63,852 nt of DNA from Microterricola pindariensis (GCF_002936985.1 NZ_MPZN01000018.1:1-63852); one strand, 5' to 3'. Shown: positions 26,901 through 34,185, numbered from the stretch's first letter. A program made the numbers and translations. The notes: generated from the letters alone by a model not told the origin.

Positions 26901-26966
26901 GCCGAGCGCGAGGAGCGCGGCCGCAGTGCCGAGGAGCGTCAATCTGTGGCGCATCTCACGTTTCAC
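23916..26966 (-). CDS. Exported glycosidase-like protein with C-terminal polytopic membrane domain
   Basis: The 1016-residue protein begins with KREMRHR and a hydrophobic segment (LTLLGTAAALLALGAGVAV), a signal peptide or anchor; ATG 26954 is a possible alternative to GTG 26966. Residues about 45-170 look like an alpha/beta domain of the GH67/GH20 N-terminal type (TITAPSRAGAVLGVYDLAAAVRAGRPI). Residues 170-690 resemble a TIM barrel plus helical domain of the alpha-glucuronidase kind, with VRIGEAG, FRSWSVGVGA, GIWTWTQDGGPWRAG and ADWIHEWF. Residues about 705-1000 hold some seven to eight membrane spans. Family assignment is weak. It is likely a cell-surface enzyme cutting uronosides or related plant glycans, with catalytic residues not firmly identified. 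Confidence 0.6.
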   Translation of the reverse strand: MKREMRHRLTLLGTAAALLALGAGVAVQVSDALGLSAQPAVGIPVEELTVAPASPVVLPPELTSIDAPGDLRTSTALDALREAAAGAGGTTGTATLTVRYDALEPESEQSYTLSGTEQAITITAPSRAGAVLGVYDLAAAVRAGRPITENLGRTVDSALPFRMVDLGAVGVKADAAAYATGTDYSHNSNAFKDVMLAEAPYIDAEEMARATSEFHAFVRHSLALGYNAIAVPGFIEYVTFDGVEDGTAVYPAGDPHRERALAMQRAFGPLFDDAEELGMKVYMRTDMLALSDPLARYFERDFGGLATEDPAFWDVYRAGLDELYAALPAVDGVVVRIGEAGRVYDLPGWDYYSDLAVTSVDAVRAMLTAFSAQAESAGREVIFRSWSVGVGAVGDMHTNPDSYAQVLDGIDSPALVVSTKYTLGDFYSYLPLNTTLETGSQRRIVEFQSRREFEAFGALPNDLGSLYQSALTHFIAANPQVEGIWTWTQDGGPWRAGPMTLELKAGFWQLYELNTELAVRLARDPGQDPAAITADWIHEWFSEDPATAQTLATAMSQSRDAVTAGLYIGPFAEQRVEALGLEPPPMMWIFEWDILTGDSAVLSVIYEVSRAELETAIAGGVDAVRTAVAMRDAVAASDPSTWKDPALHAQFVDTLDYQVNLFETLGSYRTMVLRHSQWLDTGSTEAREQWAVARTAFDGFAAEHEARYGNSIELPAFNLTAARIGETRAALDLPMAWLARVAGALLVLWLALGMLARWPRCASWPGAAAARALWLAGTRPWRAADAVAGLSTGSRVLLVAVPAALLLLSRGIYTWFLAPSHVLFTTVAWLLFAAVIALALRRRSAWPIIAAAGGAVLLRTLLLLAVLAVRGPGYYWFGFWTDPLARTAYITLGFALFLWVIVAAAWALGGQIGARRATGTVLAACGFVLAALGGFLGAVGLEQALTAWNDEMSLLPWGLSRILGLTVYLEIPLATPWYATAAGGVLILLGLLLALSRTRGSRRPGNRAQTRSVPAE

Positions 26967-27083
26967 TGCACCAGACTAGTGCCAGCTGTACCCCAGGTCG
27001 GGCGAGCGTTCCTCGCGGATGGGCTCACGCAGACAGTGCGTGATGGGCCGTGATGGGGGCTGGGAAGTCGAGCCTCAAGTGAC

Positions 27084-27089
27084 TAGCCT
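27084..27089 (+). promoter_or_regulatory. Candidate -10 box of a leaderless BCCT transcript
   Basis: TAGCCT ends seven bases before ATG 27097, the TANNNT spacing of actinobacterial leaderless genes. No Shine-Dalgarno sequence precedes this start. Confidence 0.4.
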
Positions 27090-27096
27090 CGAAGTT

Positions 27097-29049
27097 ATGG
27101 CAACTGCGGAGAAGTCCAAGCAGCCAGGAGTGAAGCGGTGGGTTTTCTGGCCGGCCGCGGTCATCGTCACGGTCTTCGTCGGCTTCGCCTTGTTGGCGCC
27201 GAACGCGGCCGAGGCCCTGTTCGGCGCCATCCAGAGCAACATCGTCAACACCTTCAACTGGTACTACGTGCTGATAGCCGCGTTCTTCGTGGTCTTCTGC
27301 CTGTTCCTCGGGTTCAGCCGCTTCGGCGACATCCGCCTCGGCAAGGACGACGAGGAACCGGAATTCTCGTTGATGTCCTGGTTCTCGCTGCTCTTCGCCG
27401 CGGGCATGGGCATCGGGCTCGTCTTCTACGGGGTCAGTGAGCCGCTCAGCCACTTCGCCACTCCGCGCCCCGGAGTCGAGGGGACGCCGCCGGAGTTGGC
27501 CCAACTGGCGCTCACGCAGACCTATTTGCACTGGGGTGTGCACGCCTGGTCGATTTATGTCGTGGTCGGGCTCGCCCTGGCCTACGCGATCCACCGCCGC
27601 AACCGGCCCATCTCCATCCGCTGGGCCCTGGAGCCGCTTCTCGGCAAGCGGGTGCGCGGCGCGTGGGGCAACGCGGTCGACGTGACCGCGCTGGTCGGCA
27701 CCTTGTTCGGCGTCGCGACATCCCTCGGCCTCGGGGTGTTGCAGATCGGCGCCGGGCTCGAGGCTGCCGGGCTCGGCAAGCCGACGGAGCTCCTGCAGGT
27801 CGTGATCATCCTCGTCATCTCGTGCTTCGTGCTGTTCTCGGTGCTCTCCGGTGTGGGGAAGGGCATGAAGTGGCTGTCCAATACCAACCTCGTGCTCGCC
27901 GGCCTGCTCGTGATCTACCTGCTGGTGAGCGGCCCGACCACCTTCCTGCTGCGCGAGTTTGTGCAGTCGATCGGCGGGTACATCCAGAACTTCGTGAGCT
28001 TGTCCTTCAACGTCAACGCATTCACCGGGGATGCCGGGGAGTCCTGGCAGGCCAGCTGGACGTCGTTCTACTGGGGCTGGTGGATCTCCTGGGCGCCCTT
28101 CGTCGGCATCTTCATCGCCCGCGTCTCGAGGGGGCGCACGGTGCGGCAGTTCGTGACCGGCGTGATCTTGGTGCCGACGCTCATCGGCGTGCTCTGGTTC
28201 AGCGTGCTGGGCGGGACGGCCATCGCCATGGAGCTGGCCAACCCGGGCACGCTGGTCGGCGCCAACGGCGCCGTCAACCTGGAGGGCGCACTCTTCGCGA
28301 TGCTCGCCCAGATCCCCGGCGGCCAGGTGATCACCTATGGCGTCATCCTGTTGATCGGCCTGTTCTTCATCACCTCCGCCGACTCCGGCGCCCTCGTGAT
28401 GGGCATGCTCGCGACCGGCGGGCAGATCCACCCGGCACGCTGGATTCGCATCTTCTTCACCGCCATCACCGCGCTGCTCGCGATCGCCCTCCTGCTCACC
28501 GGCGGGCTGAAGGCGCTGCAGACGGCGGCGATCATCATCGCGCTGCCGTTCAGCATCGTGATGCTCATGATCTGTTGGTCGACCGTGATCGCCTTCAGCC
28601 GGGAACGCCGCGCCTACGTGCTCGCCCGGAGGGCGCAGCTCGTCGACAACATCGGCGACTTCTTCGGCTTGGACCCGGAGGAGGCCGCCGACGACGTGGC
28701 GACGACCGGACCCGCGTTCTGGACATGGCCGCTGCGGAAACGCGCGCAAGGACGCCCGGGCGACCCGTTGCCGCCGGAACAGGTGCTGATCACGACGGCG
28801 GAGAGCCTGCCGGACCCGGAGCCGTCGACGGCCGCCATCGACATCCTGGTGGAGGTCGAGCAGTTGGCTCAGGCGGGCGAGAGCCTCGAAGACGCCGCGG
28901 TAGACGCGGAGGACCTCCCCGTGGGCGGCATTGACGAATTCGGAGTGCACGATCCGAAGCACCGGGACACGGTGCAGGACGACACTCAGACGCCGCCCGA
29001 TGACGGCGAGCCGCCCGGCGAGGGAGGGCCGCGGGAACCGCAGCCCTAG
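27097..29049 (+). CDS. BCCT family betaine/choline/carnitine transporter
   Basis: The 650-residue protein has about 12 membrane spans and the BCCT signature at WTSFYWGWWISWAPFVGIFIARVSRG, with the substrate-binding Trp residues and the GMGIGLVFYGVSEPL segment of span 4. It imports quaternary ammonium compounds with sodium or protons for osmoprotection or catabolism. Residues 515-650 form a long acidic, Pro-rich cytoplasmic tail, which in osmoregulated carriers can sense osmotic state. ATG 27097 was preferred over GTG 27079. Its stop shares the bases CTAG with the stop of the convergent efflux gene. Confidence 0.92.
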   Translation: MATAEKSKQPGVKRWVFWPAAVIVTVFVGFALLAPNAAEALFGAIQSNIVNTFNWYYVLIAAFFVVFCLFLGFSRFGDIRLGKDDEEPEFSLMSWFSLLFAAGMGIGLVFYGVSEPLSHFATPRPGVEGTPPELAQLALTQTYLHWGVHAWSIYVVVGLALAYAIHRRNRPISIRWALEPLLGKRVRGAWGNAVDVTALVGTLFGVATSLGLGVLQIGAGLEAAGLGKPTELLQVVIILVISCFVLFSVLSGVGKGMKWLSNTNLVLAGLLVIYLLVSGPTTFLLREFVQSIGGYIQNFVSLSFNVNAFTGDAGESWQASWTSFYWGWWISWAPFVGIFIARVSRGRTVRQFVTGVILVPTLIGVLWFSVLGGTAIAMELANPGTLVGANGAVNLEGALFAMLAQIPGGQVITYGVILLIGLFFITSADSGALVMGMLATGGQIHPARWIRIFFTAITALLAIALLLTGGLKALQTAAIIIALPFSIVMLMICWSTVIAFSRERRAYVLARRAQLVDNIGDFFGLDPEEAADDVATTGPAFWTWPLRKRAQGRPGDPLPPEQVLITTAESLPDPEPSTAAIDILVEVEQLAQAGESLEDAAVDAEDLPVGGIDEFGVHDPKHRDTVQDDTQTPPDDGEPPGEGGPREPQP

Positions 29050-30521
29050 CCCGCGCCGTGCGCGTCGACCCGCTTCGGCAGGGCGAAGACCAGCACGAAG
29101 GCGACGACGCTGAGTCCAGCGCTCACCGCGAGCGCGGAGGTGGCACTACTGGCGAAGGCGTCCGCGACATCCGACGGCCCGGTGATGCTGAGGGTGCCGA
29201 ACAGCACGCTGCCGACCACGGCGATGCCGATGGCGCTGCCGACGCGCTGCATCACGCTGATGACGCCGCTGGCCGCCCCCGCCTCCGACCGGTCGACGGT
29301 GGCGACGATGAACTGGGCGTTCGGGGCGATGAAGAGGCCATTGCCGATGCCGGCTATGAACAGCGGGGGCAGCAGCAGCCAGTGTGTGAGGTCGCTGGCC
29401 GGTGTGACGAAAAGGATCACCCACAGCCAGACCAGGCCGATGCTGACCAGGCCGGTGCCGATGACGAGGATGGTGCGCCCGAGCGTTCGGGACAGCCTGT
29501 CGCTGAAAGCGGCGCCCAGGATGCTGCCGATGGCGAAGGGCACCGACACGATGCCGGACTCGAGCGCTGTGTGGCCGAGACCCGCCTGCCAGAGCAGCGA
29601 GATGATGAAGAAGATTCCGGTGAACGAGGCGAAGTAGACGAGGGCGAGGATGACACCGCCGCTGAACGCGGGATGGCTGAACAGGTGGGGTGGCACCAGC
29701 GGAGACTTGTCCGCCCTCGCGATCCGCACCTCCCAGAGGGCGAACAGCACGATGAAGAGGGCGCCCGCTGCCAAGGTGACGAAGGTCCAGAGCGGCCAGC
29801 CCTCGTCCTGCCCCTCGATCAGCGGAACGAGCAGCGCCACGAGGCCGGCGGTGAGCAGCAGCAGGCCGACCGGGTCCGTGCCGGTCCTGACCAATTGGCG
29901 CTCGTGCGCGGGCAGCAGGACCGCCGCGGCGATCAGTGCGATCACGCCGATCGGCAGATTCACCCAGAACACGAGCCGCCAGCCGTTCTCGTCGCCGAAC
30001 GCCTCGATGATCAGCCCGCCGAGGATCGGGCCGATCGCCGTGGAGACGCCGATGACGGCGCCCATGATGGCGAACGCCTTGCCGCGGCTCTTCAGCGGGA
30101 AAAGCAGCTGGATGGTGGCCGTGACGGCCGGCACGAAGATGCCGCCGGCGAAGCCCTGGACGACGCGCGCGACGACTAGCTGGAGGTCGTTCGTCGCGAG
30201 CCCGCAGGCCAGGCTGGCCACGGTGAAGAGGGCGAGGCCGGTAAAGAACACCCATTTGTGCCCGATCCTGTCGCCGACCCGGCCGGCCGGGATGAGGGCG
30301 AGGCCGAAGGCGAGCGCGTAGCCCGAGATGATCCAGGACAGCGTCGCCTCGGAGGCGTCCAGGCTGGTGCGGATGGTGGGCAGGGCCACGTTGACGATGG
30401 TCGTGTCGAGCAGGGCCATGAACATGCCGAGCATGAGCACGATGAGGGCGAACCAGGCCCGGCGGGGCACCGCCGGTGAGGCGGCGGCGGGCACGGCACC
30501 GGCGAGGGGAGTCTCAGACAC
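29046..30521 (-). CDS. MFS drug efflux transporter, DHA2 (EmrB/QacA) family
   Basis: GTG 30521 is preferred to TTG 30572 because AAGGA precedes it at the right distance and the protein then starts just ahead of span 1. The 491-residue protein has 14 predicted spans, the DHA2 motif LDTTIVNVALPTI in span 1, motif A-like PAGRVGDRIGHK, and motif C-type GPILGGLI in span 5. It pumps drugs or metabolites outward using the proton gradient. No regulator lies beside it, and the natural substrate is unknown. Confidence 0.9.
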   Translation of the reverse strand: MSETPLAGAVPAAASPAVPRRAWFALIVLMLGMFMALLDTTIVNVALPTIRTSLDASEATLSWIISGYALAFGLALIPAGRVGDRIGHKWVFFTGLALFTVASLACGLATNDLQLVVARVVQGFAGGIFVPAVTATIQLLFPLKSRGKAFAIMGAVIGVSTAIGPILGGLIIEAFGDENGWRLVFWVNLPIGVIALIAAAVLLPAHERQLVRTGTDPVGLLLLTAGLVALLVPLIEGQDEGWPLWTFVTLAAGALFIVLFALWEVRIARADKSPLVPPHLFSHPAFSGGVILALVYFASFTGIFFIISLLWQAGLGHTALESGIVSVPFAIGSILGAAFSDRLSRTLGRTILVIGTGLVSIGLVWLWVILFVTPASDLTHWLLLPPLFIAGIGNGLFIAPNAQFIVATVDRSEAGAASGVISVMQRVGSAIGIAVVGSVLFGTLSITGPSDVADAFASSATSALAVSAGLSVVAFVLVFALPKRVDAHGAG

Positions 30522-30665
30522 GAGCGGGGTCCTTCCGAATGACGGGCGTCGCCGCGATCCGCGACTGATCAAGTATCGCCCCGCGCGGGCGATGCCGGAA
30601 CGGCTTTCGCCGGGCGGATGACGCGGCGGCGATCAGCGGGGGAACAGCGGCGGCTCAGCAGCGGC

Positions 30666-31319
30666 CTAGCAGGCGCCCCAGAGGCCGGCGCCGCCCGCCT
30701 GGGCGCTCGCCTCGCTGGAACGGAACAGCTCGGTGTGTGCCCGGTTCGGGTCGATCTGCAGCACGGTGGCGGCGCCGGAGAGCAGCAGCTCGTTGTTGAC
30801 GAAGCGACCGTCGTCCGTCCACATCAGCAGCAGGCTGCGGTCGTACTTGTCGCGCGGGTTCACGTCGCTGAGCGTCCAGGCGGTGGTGCCCTCCGGCAGC
30901 AGCGCGCGCAGCGCCTCGGTGGCCTCGGCCCCGAAACACTCGGCGTTCTCGCCGACCTCCGGGGTGTCGATGCCGAGCAGGCGCACCTTGATGCGGTCGG
31001 CGTTCGGGTCCTCCGGGTAGACGAAGAGGGTGTCCCCGTCGTGCACGTAGTCGACGGTGACCGGCACGGCCTCCGCCGGGCGGGCCGGCGAGGCGTCGGG
31101 GGCGGGGTTGCCCTCGGGTGCGGTGCCCGGTTCAGTTCCCTGTTCGGGGAGGAGTTCCGTGCTGGATCCGCCGCCCAGGCCGGCGTCGCCGAGCCCGAAC
31201 CAGCCGATCTTCGGCCCCCAGATCGCGGCGGTCGCGGCGAGCACAAGCACGATCGGCACGAGCAGGCGCAGCCAGGGGTTGACGCGACGGCGGGAGCGGC
31301 GGGAGGTCGAGGAGGTCAC
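30666..31319 (-). CDS. Membrane-anchored thermonuclease-like nuclease (SNase fold)
   Basis: The start was set at GTG 31319 because TACGCT sits six bases upstream, the spacing of leaderless genes; ATG 31337 is the alternative. The 217-residue protein has a basic N-terminus, one membrane span or uncleaved signal (LLVPIVLVLAATAAIWG), a Gly/Pro-rich linker, then a staphylococcal-nuclease domain (about 93-217). It keeps VHDGDTLFV, RIKVRLLGIDTPE and the KYDRSLLLMW block, including the catalytic Arg, Asp and Glu positions. It is predicted to degrade nucleic acid outside the membrane. Confidence 0.88.
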   Translation of the reverse strand: MTSSTSRRSRRRVNPWLRLLVPIVLVLAATAAIWGPKIGWFGLGDAGLGGGSSTELLPEQGTEPGTAPEGNPAPDASPARPAEAVPVTVDYVHDGDTLFVYPEDPNADRIKVRLLGIDTPEVGENAECFGAEATEALRALLPEGTTAWTLSDVNPRDKYDRSLLLMWTDDGRFVNNELLLSGAATVLQIDPNRAHTELFRSSEASAQAGGAGLWGAC

Positions 31320-31325
31320 CACGTG

Positions 31326-31331
31326 AGCGTA
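31326..31331 (-). promoter_or_regulatory. Candidate -10 box of a leaderless nuclease transcript
   Basis: On the minus strand TACGCT is followed by exactly six bases and then GTG 31319. The same TANNNT-N6-start layout recurs at six loci in this window. Confidence 0.45.
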
Positions 31332-31385
31332 CGGCATCCGCCCCGAGCGCCCGCTCTCCCGCTCGGTCAGGCTGTCAACCTCCCG

Positions 31386-31559
31386 CCGGCCGAAGTGTCC
31401 ACGGGCCCGCTCAGGGCTTCGGGCGCTGCGCTGCTCCTTCGTCGCGGCGCGGCGCCCTCTAGCCGACGTGGATTCTCCCGGTGGCTCGAGGGAGCGCCAG
31501 CGACCGAAGCCATGCCCCGTTGGTCGAGTAGCGAGGAACGAGCGTATCGAGACCGCGCA
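31386..31559 (+). repeat. Intergenic repeat, direct copy A
   Basis: A unit of about 174 bases starts CCGGCCGAAGTGTCCACGGG and ends in GTCGAGTAGCGAGG and ACGAGCGTATCGAGACC. It is repeated immediately downstream (31560-31708) and, inverted and more diverged, at 38439-38592. It encodes nothing convincing. Confidence 0.8.
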
Positions 31560-31708
31560 CCGGCCGAAGTGTCCACGGGCTCGCTCTGGGCTTCGGGCGC
31601 TGCGCTGCTCCTTCGTCGCGGCGCGGCGCCCTCTAGCCGATGTGCAGATGGCCGAAGCCATACCCCGTTGGTCGAGTAGCGAGGAACGAGCGTATCGAGA
31701 CCTCGCAC
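31560..31708 (+). repeat. Intergenic repeat, direct copy B (internally shortened)
   Basis: This copy follows copy A without a gap and is nearly identical, but an internal segment of about 25 bases (the stretch after CTCTAGCCGA in copy A) is missing. Tandem layout suggests slippage or unequal crossing-over. Confidence 0.8.
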
Positions 31709-31767
31709 GCGACACGGTTTCGCTTGGATACCGGGTCTCGGTACGGCCCTGGCGGGCCTACTCGACC
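31670..31767. repeat. Composite inverted-repeat element, locus 1
   Basis: The arms GGTCGAGTAG and CTACTCGACC (31670-31679, 31758-31767) and the inner arms TATCGAGACC and GGTCTCGGTA pair to form a long hairpin with unequal internal loops (AGCGAGGAACGAGCG on one side, CGGCCCTGGCGGGC on the other). A 99-bp copy lies at 38373-38471 in the opposite orientation. Such TCGAGTAG/CTACTCGA elements are widespread between genes in Microbacteriaceae. Confidence 0.75.
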
Positions 31768-31792
31768 TGCGGGAGGGCCGCGGTATGCCTGG

Positions 31793-31866
31793 ACGCGACG
31801 GCAGGATTCGAACCTGCGAATGACGGGCTATGAGACCGTTCCCTTGGACCACTTGGGTACGCCGCG
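31793..31866 (-). tRNA. tRNA with CAU anticodon (annotated as Met; atypical)
   Basis: On the minus strand a 74-nt cloverleaf can be folded: acceptor CGCGGCG/CGUCGCG (one G-U pair), D arm CCC/GGG, anticodon loop CUCAUAG, five-base variable region, T arm GCAGG-UUCGAAU-CCUGC and discriminator U, followed by an encoded CCA (31790-31792). The anticodon stem has four pairs plus a U-C mismatch at its loop end and the D stem only three pairs. The acceptor starts with C like initiator tRNAs but pairs with G. It could be elongator Met, or an Ile tRNA decoded after lysidine modification. Confidence 0.75.
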
Positions 31867-31959
31867 ATCCCTCGACGCTAGCCGCGCCGCCGCGCATCCG
31901 CACCTGGTGTTGCGGCGCGCTACCGCCGGTGACGCCGCGTGACGCCGCGCGGGTTCCGT

Positions 31960-32709
31960 TTACGCGGCCGGCCGGGCGAAGCGCTGCACGAAGCGGCTCA
32001 TGATCAGCGCCGGCTCGGTGACGACGGATGCCGCCAGTCGTGCGACGACGTCCTCGAGCTCGTGCGCGGGGAAGTAGCCGTGCTCCCGGTACACGTGGGC
32101 GCGGGCGATGAAGTCCTGCGGCAGCACCTCCGGGTGGAACTGGGTGGCGTAGACCGAGCTGCCGACGCGGTAGATCTGCACCGGGCAGGAGTCGCTCGTG
32201 GCGAGCAGCGTGGCCGACTCCGGCAGCACGCTGGTCGCCTCTTTGTGGCCGGTGAGCGCCGTGAAGCTGGGGTTGAGCCCGGCCAGCAGCGGGTCGTCCC
32301 GGCCCTCCGCGGTCAGCGTGACGGTGACCGGGCCGGCCTCCTCGCCGTACTCGGTGCCGACGACGCCGCCCTGACGCTCGGTGAGCAGGCCGATGCCGTA
32401 ACAGGTGAACAGTGCGGGCAGCCCTGCGTCGACCGCCCAGTCGGCCAGCAGCGACAGCTCGTTCTCGACCCGCCGCTGCGTCTCCGACTTGCTCGCCGGA
32501 TCGCTCGTGACGTTGAACGGGCTGCCGCCGACGATCACGCCGGAGTACCCCTCCAGCGGTAACGGCGGCAGCGGCTCGAGGTCGAGCCGGTGGTGCTGCA
32601 GCTCGCCGGCCTCGAGCCCGGTGGCGGTGAGCATGGCCTGGTACTCGGGGCCGACGGCGTCGTCCTCCGGTCGGGCGGAGAGGAAGAGGAATGGCCGTTT
32701 CCGGCTCAT
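31960..32709 (-). CDS. Class I glutamine amidotransferase (GMP synthase-like domain)
   Basis: The 249-residue protein has the nucleophile motif LFTCYGIGLL (Cys about residue 103), GGSPFNV, and the His/Glu of the triad in TQFHPEVL. This is a free-standing glutaminase domain of the type that releases ammonia from glutamine or acts as a gamma-glutamyl hydrolase; the acceptor is unknown. It overlaps the preceding LysR-like gene by four bases, so they are translationally coupled. Confidence 0.85.
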   Translation of the reverse strand: MSRKRPFLFLSARPEDDAVGPEYQAMLTATGLEAGELQHHRLDLEPLPPLPLEGYSGVIVGGSPFNVTSDPASKSETQRRVENELSLLADWAVDAGLPALFTCYGIGLLTERQGGVVGTEYGEEAGPVTVTLTAEGRDDPLLAGLNPSFTALTGHKEATSVLPESATLLATSDSCPVQIYRVGSSVYATQFHPEVLPQDFIARAHVYREHGYFPAHELEDVVARLAASVVTEPALIMSRFVQRFARPAA

Positions 32710-33479
32710 CGACGCTTGCCCTTCTTCTTGTTCGAGTGCGGGCGGCCGGGGTTCGGGTTCGGCCGGTGGCCGTTTCCGGCGACCTTCTTCTTGCCCTCGC
32801 CCGGCTTCTTCTGCTTGCCGTTCGCCTCGCGGAGCGCGCGCGCCGCCGCCTTGGCCTTGTCCGCCCGGCTGAGCACCTTGCCGTTGGCGTTCGTCTCTGG
32901 GGCGATGCCACGCGAGCTCTGCGCGGTGCGCCCGCGCACGATGCCGACGAACTCCTCGACGTGCTCGGTGGTGTGCTCCGTCGGCCAGGCGATCGCGATG
33001 CGCGTCGGCGCGGCATCCGTCACCGGCTTGGCGATGAGGTCTTTGCGGCTGTGCAGGCGGGCGATGCTGTGCGGCACGATCGCGACGCCGACGCCGGCAG
33101 CGATGAGTTCCATGGCGATGCCGAGGTCGGGGTCGCCGGGGGCGTAGCCGGTGCTGCTCGGCCCGGCCAGCTCGGCCAGCTCGGCCAGGGTGAGCTCGTC
33201 GAGCTTGGCGATGGCGTGCTCCTTGGGCACGACGACGACGGCGACCTCCTGATAGAGCGGGATGACGCTGAGCTCGAGACCGGCGGGGGTGTCCAGCGGC
33301 AGGCGCACCAGCAGCACGTCGGCCGTGGCATCCGTCTCAGGGTCGGCGGTCAACGGGGCGAGCTGCTCGCTCTCGGCCATCCCGAACGCGACGATGCCGA
33401 CGTCTGCGAATCGTTCCTTCCAGATTCCGATCCACTTGGTGGGGGTGACCCCTTCAACAAAGCCGAGCTTGAGTGTCAC
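32706..33479 (-). CDS. LysR-type substrate-binding domain protein lacking a DNA-binding domain
   Basis: Starting at GTG 33479 the 257-residue protein consists of a LysR effector-binding fold only (LKLGFVEGVTPTKW, VVVVPKEHAIAKLDELTLAELAEL, ELIAAGVGVAIVPHSIARL). No N-terminal helix-turn-helix is present or encoded upstream. The last 60 residues form a Lys/Arg/Asn-rich tail (KKKVAGNGHRP, SNKKKGKRR) that could bind nucleic acid. It is divergent from a DUF5997 gene, and that pairing may be functional. Confidence 0.8.
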   Translation of the reverse strand: MTLKLGFVEGVTPTKWIGIWKERFADVGIVAFGMAESEQLAPLTADPETDATADVLLVRLPLDTPAGLELSVIPLYQEVAVVVVPKEHAIAKLDELTLAELAELAGPSSTGYAPGDPDLGIAMELIAAGVGVAIVPHSIARLHSRKDLIAKPVTDAAPTRIAIAWPTEHTTEHVEEFVGIVRGRTAQSSRGIAPETNANGKVLSRADKAKAAARALREANGKQKKPGEGKKKVAGNGHRPNPNPGRPHSNKKKGKRR

Positions 33480-33531
33480 GGTGTTCTTTCTGCCGGTGGG
33501 GCACGGATGCCGAGCCCTCAGGTTCAGGCTA

Positions 33532-33537
33532 TACGCT
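33532..33537 (+). promoter_or_regulatory. Candidate -10 box of a leaderless DUF5997 transcript
   Basis: TACGCT is followed by six bases and then GTG 33544. There is no ribosome binding site in the 64-base divergent gap. Confidence 0.5.
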
Positions 33538-33543
33538 GAGTCG

Positions 33544-34047
33544 GTGAGTACCGTAGAGAGCAATCCAGTCGACCCCGTTGCCGACAACGCCGAGGCACCC
33601 GTTTACCGCGAAGACAAGCGCCAGCAGCCCAAGCCCAAGACCAAGAAGCCGCAGATCATGAAGGCCGAGACGGCCGCCAAGAAATTGGGCATCTTGCTCA
33701 GCGCGGCCCCCGAATCCTTCACCGCCGAGCCGATCAGCCGCGAGCAGCTCGACGCCATCCTGGCCGACCCGCCCGCCTGGCTCGTCGAGCTGCGCGCCAA
33801 CGGCCCGCACCCGCGCCCCGTCGTCGCCGCCCGCTTGGGCGTGTCGATCTCCGGACTGATCCGCGCCGAGGTGACCGAGCCGCTGACCACCGCCGAGATC
33901 AAGCACCTGCTCGAGACCAAGCCGCAGTGGCTCGTCGTCGAGCGCGCCACCCAGCACGAGGTGCGCGAGGAGCAGATTCGCGTCAAGAACGCCCAGGCCG
34001 GCAAGGAAGCGCTGGCCAAGGAAGCGCAGAAGAGCGCCAAGAAGTAA
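33544..34047 (+). CDS. DUF5997 family protein
   Basis: This 167-residue soluble protein starts with about 40 charged, disordered residues, then KPQIMKAETAAKKLGILL, PPAWLVELRANGPHPRPVVAARLGVSISGLIRA and a Lys/Ala-rich C-terminal helix. The PVVAARLGVSISGLIRA stretch looks like a helix-turn-helix. It may be the DNA-binding partner of the divergently encoded LysR-type effector domain, which lacks one; that is inference. The family is restricted to Actinobacteria as far as I know. Confidence 0.8.
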   Translation: MSTVESNPVDPVADNAEAPVYREDKRQQPKPKTKKPQIMKAETAAKKLGILLSAAPESFTAEPISREQLDAILADPPAWLVELRANGPHPRPVVAARLGVSISGLIRAEVTEPLTTAEIKHLLETKPQWLVVERATQHEVREEQIRVKNAQAGKEALAKEAQKSAKK

Positions 34048-34084
34048 CCGGAGTTCCGCTGTTCAGCCGGCTCGAGGAGCCGCA

Positions 34085-34133
34085 GACCGAAGCCCCGCCG
34101 CCCGACGAGAGTCGTGGCGACGGGGCTTCGGTC
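34085..34133. terminator. Bidirectional hairpin terminator
   Basis: A 13-bp perfect stem (34085-34097 with 34121-34133) holds a 23-base loop that can form its own small CGAC/GTCG hairpin. It sits between the convergent DUF5997 and esterase genes. Confidence 0.75.
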
Positions 34134-34185
34134 GTTCCGGCCTCGGTTGGTCCGCCCTCAGCCGACGAGGAGCCGAGCGCCGGGC

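Noticed and set aside
30522-30572. TTG start for the efflux pump
   Set aside because: It would add 17 basic residues without a ribosome binding site; GTG 30521 has AAGGA at a suitable distance.
31339-31800. Repeated Ser/Arg-rich reading frames upstream of the nuclease
   Set aside because: They are chance translations of the intergenic repeat copies A and B.
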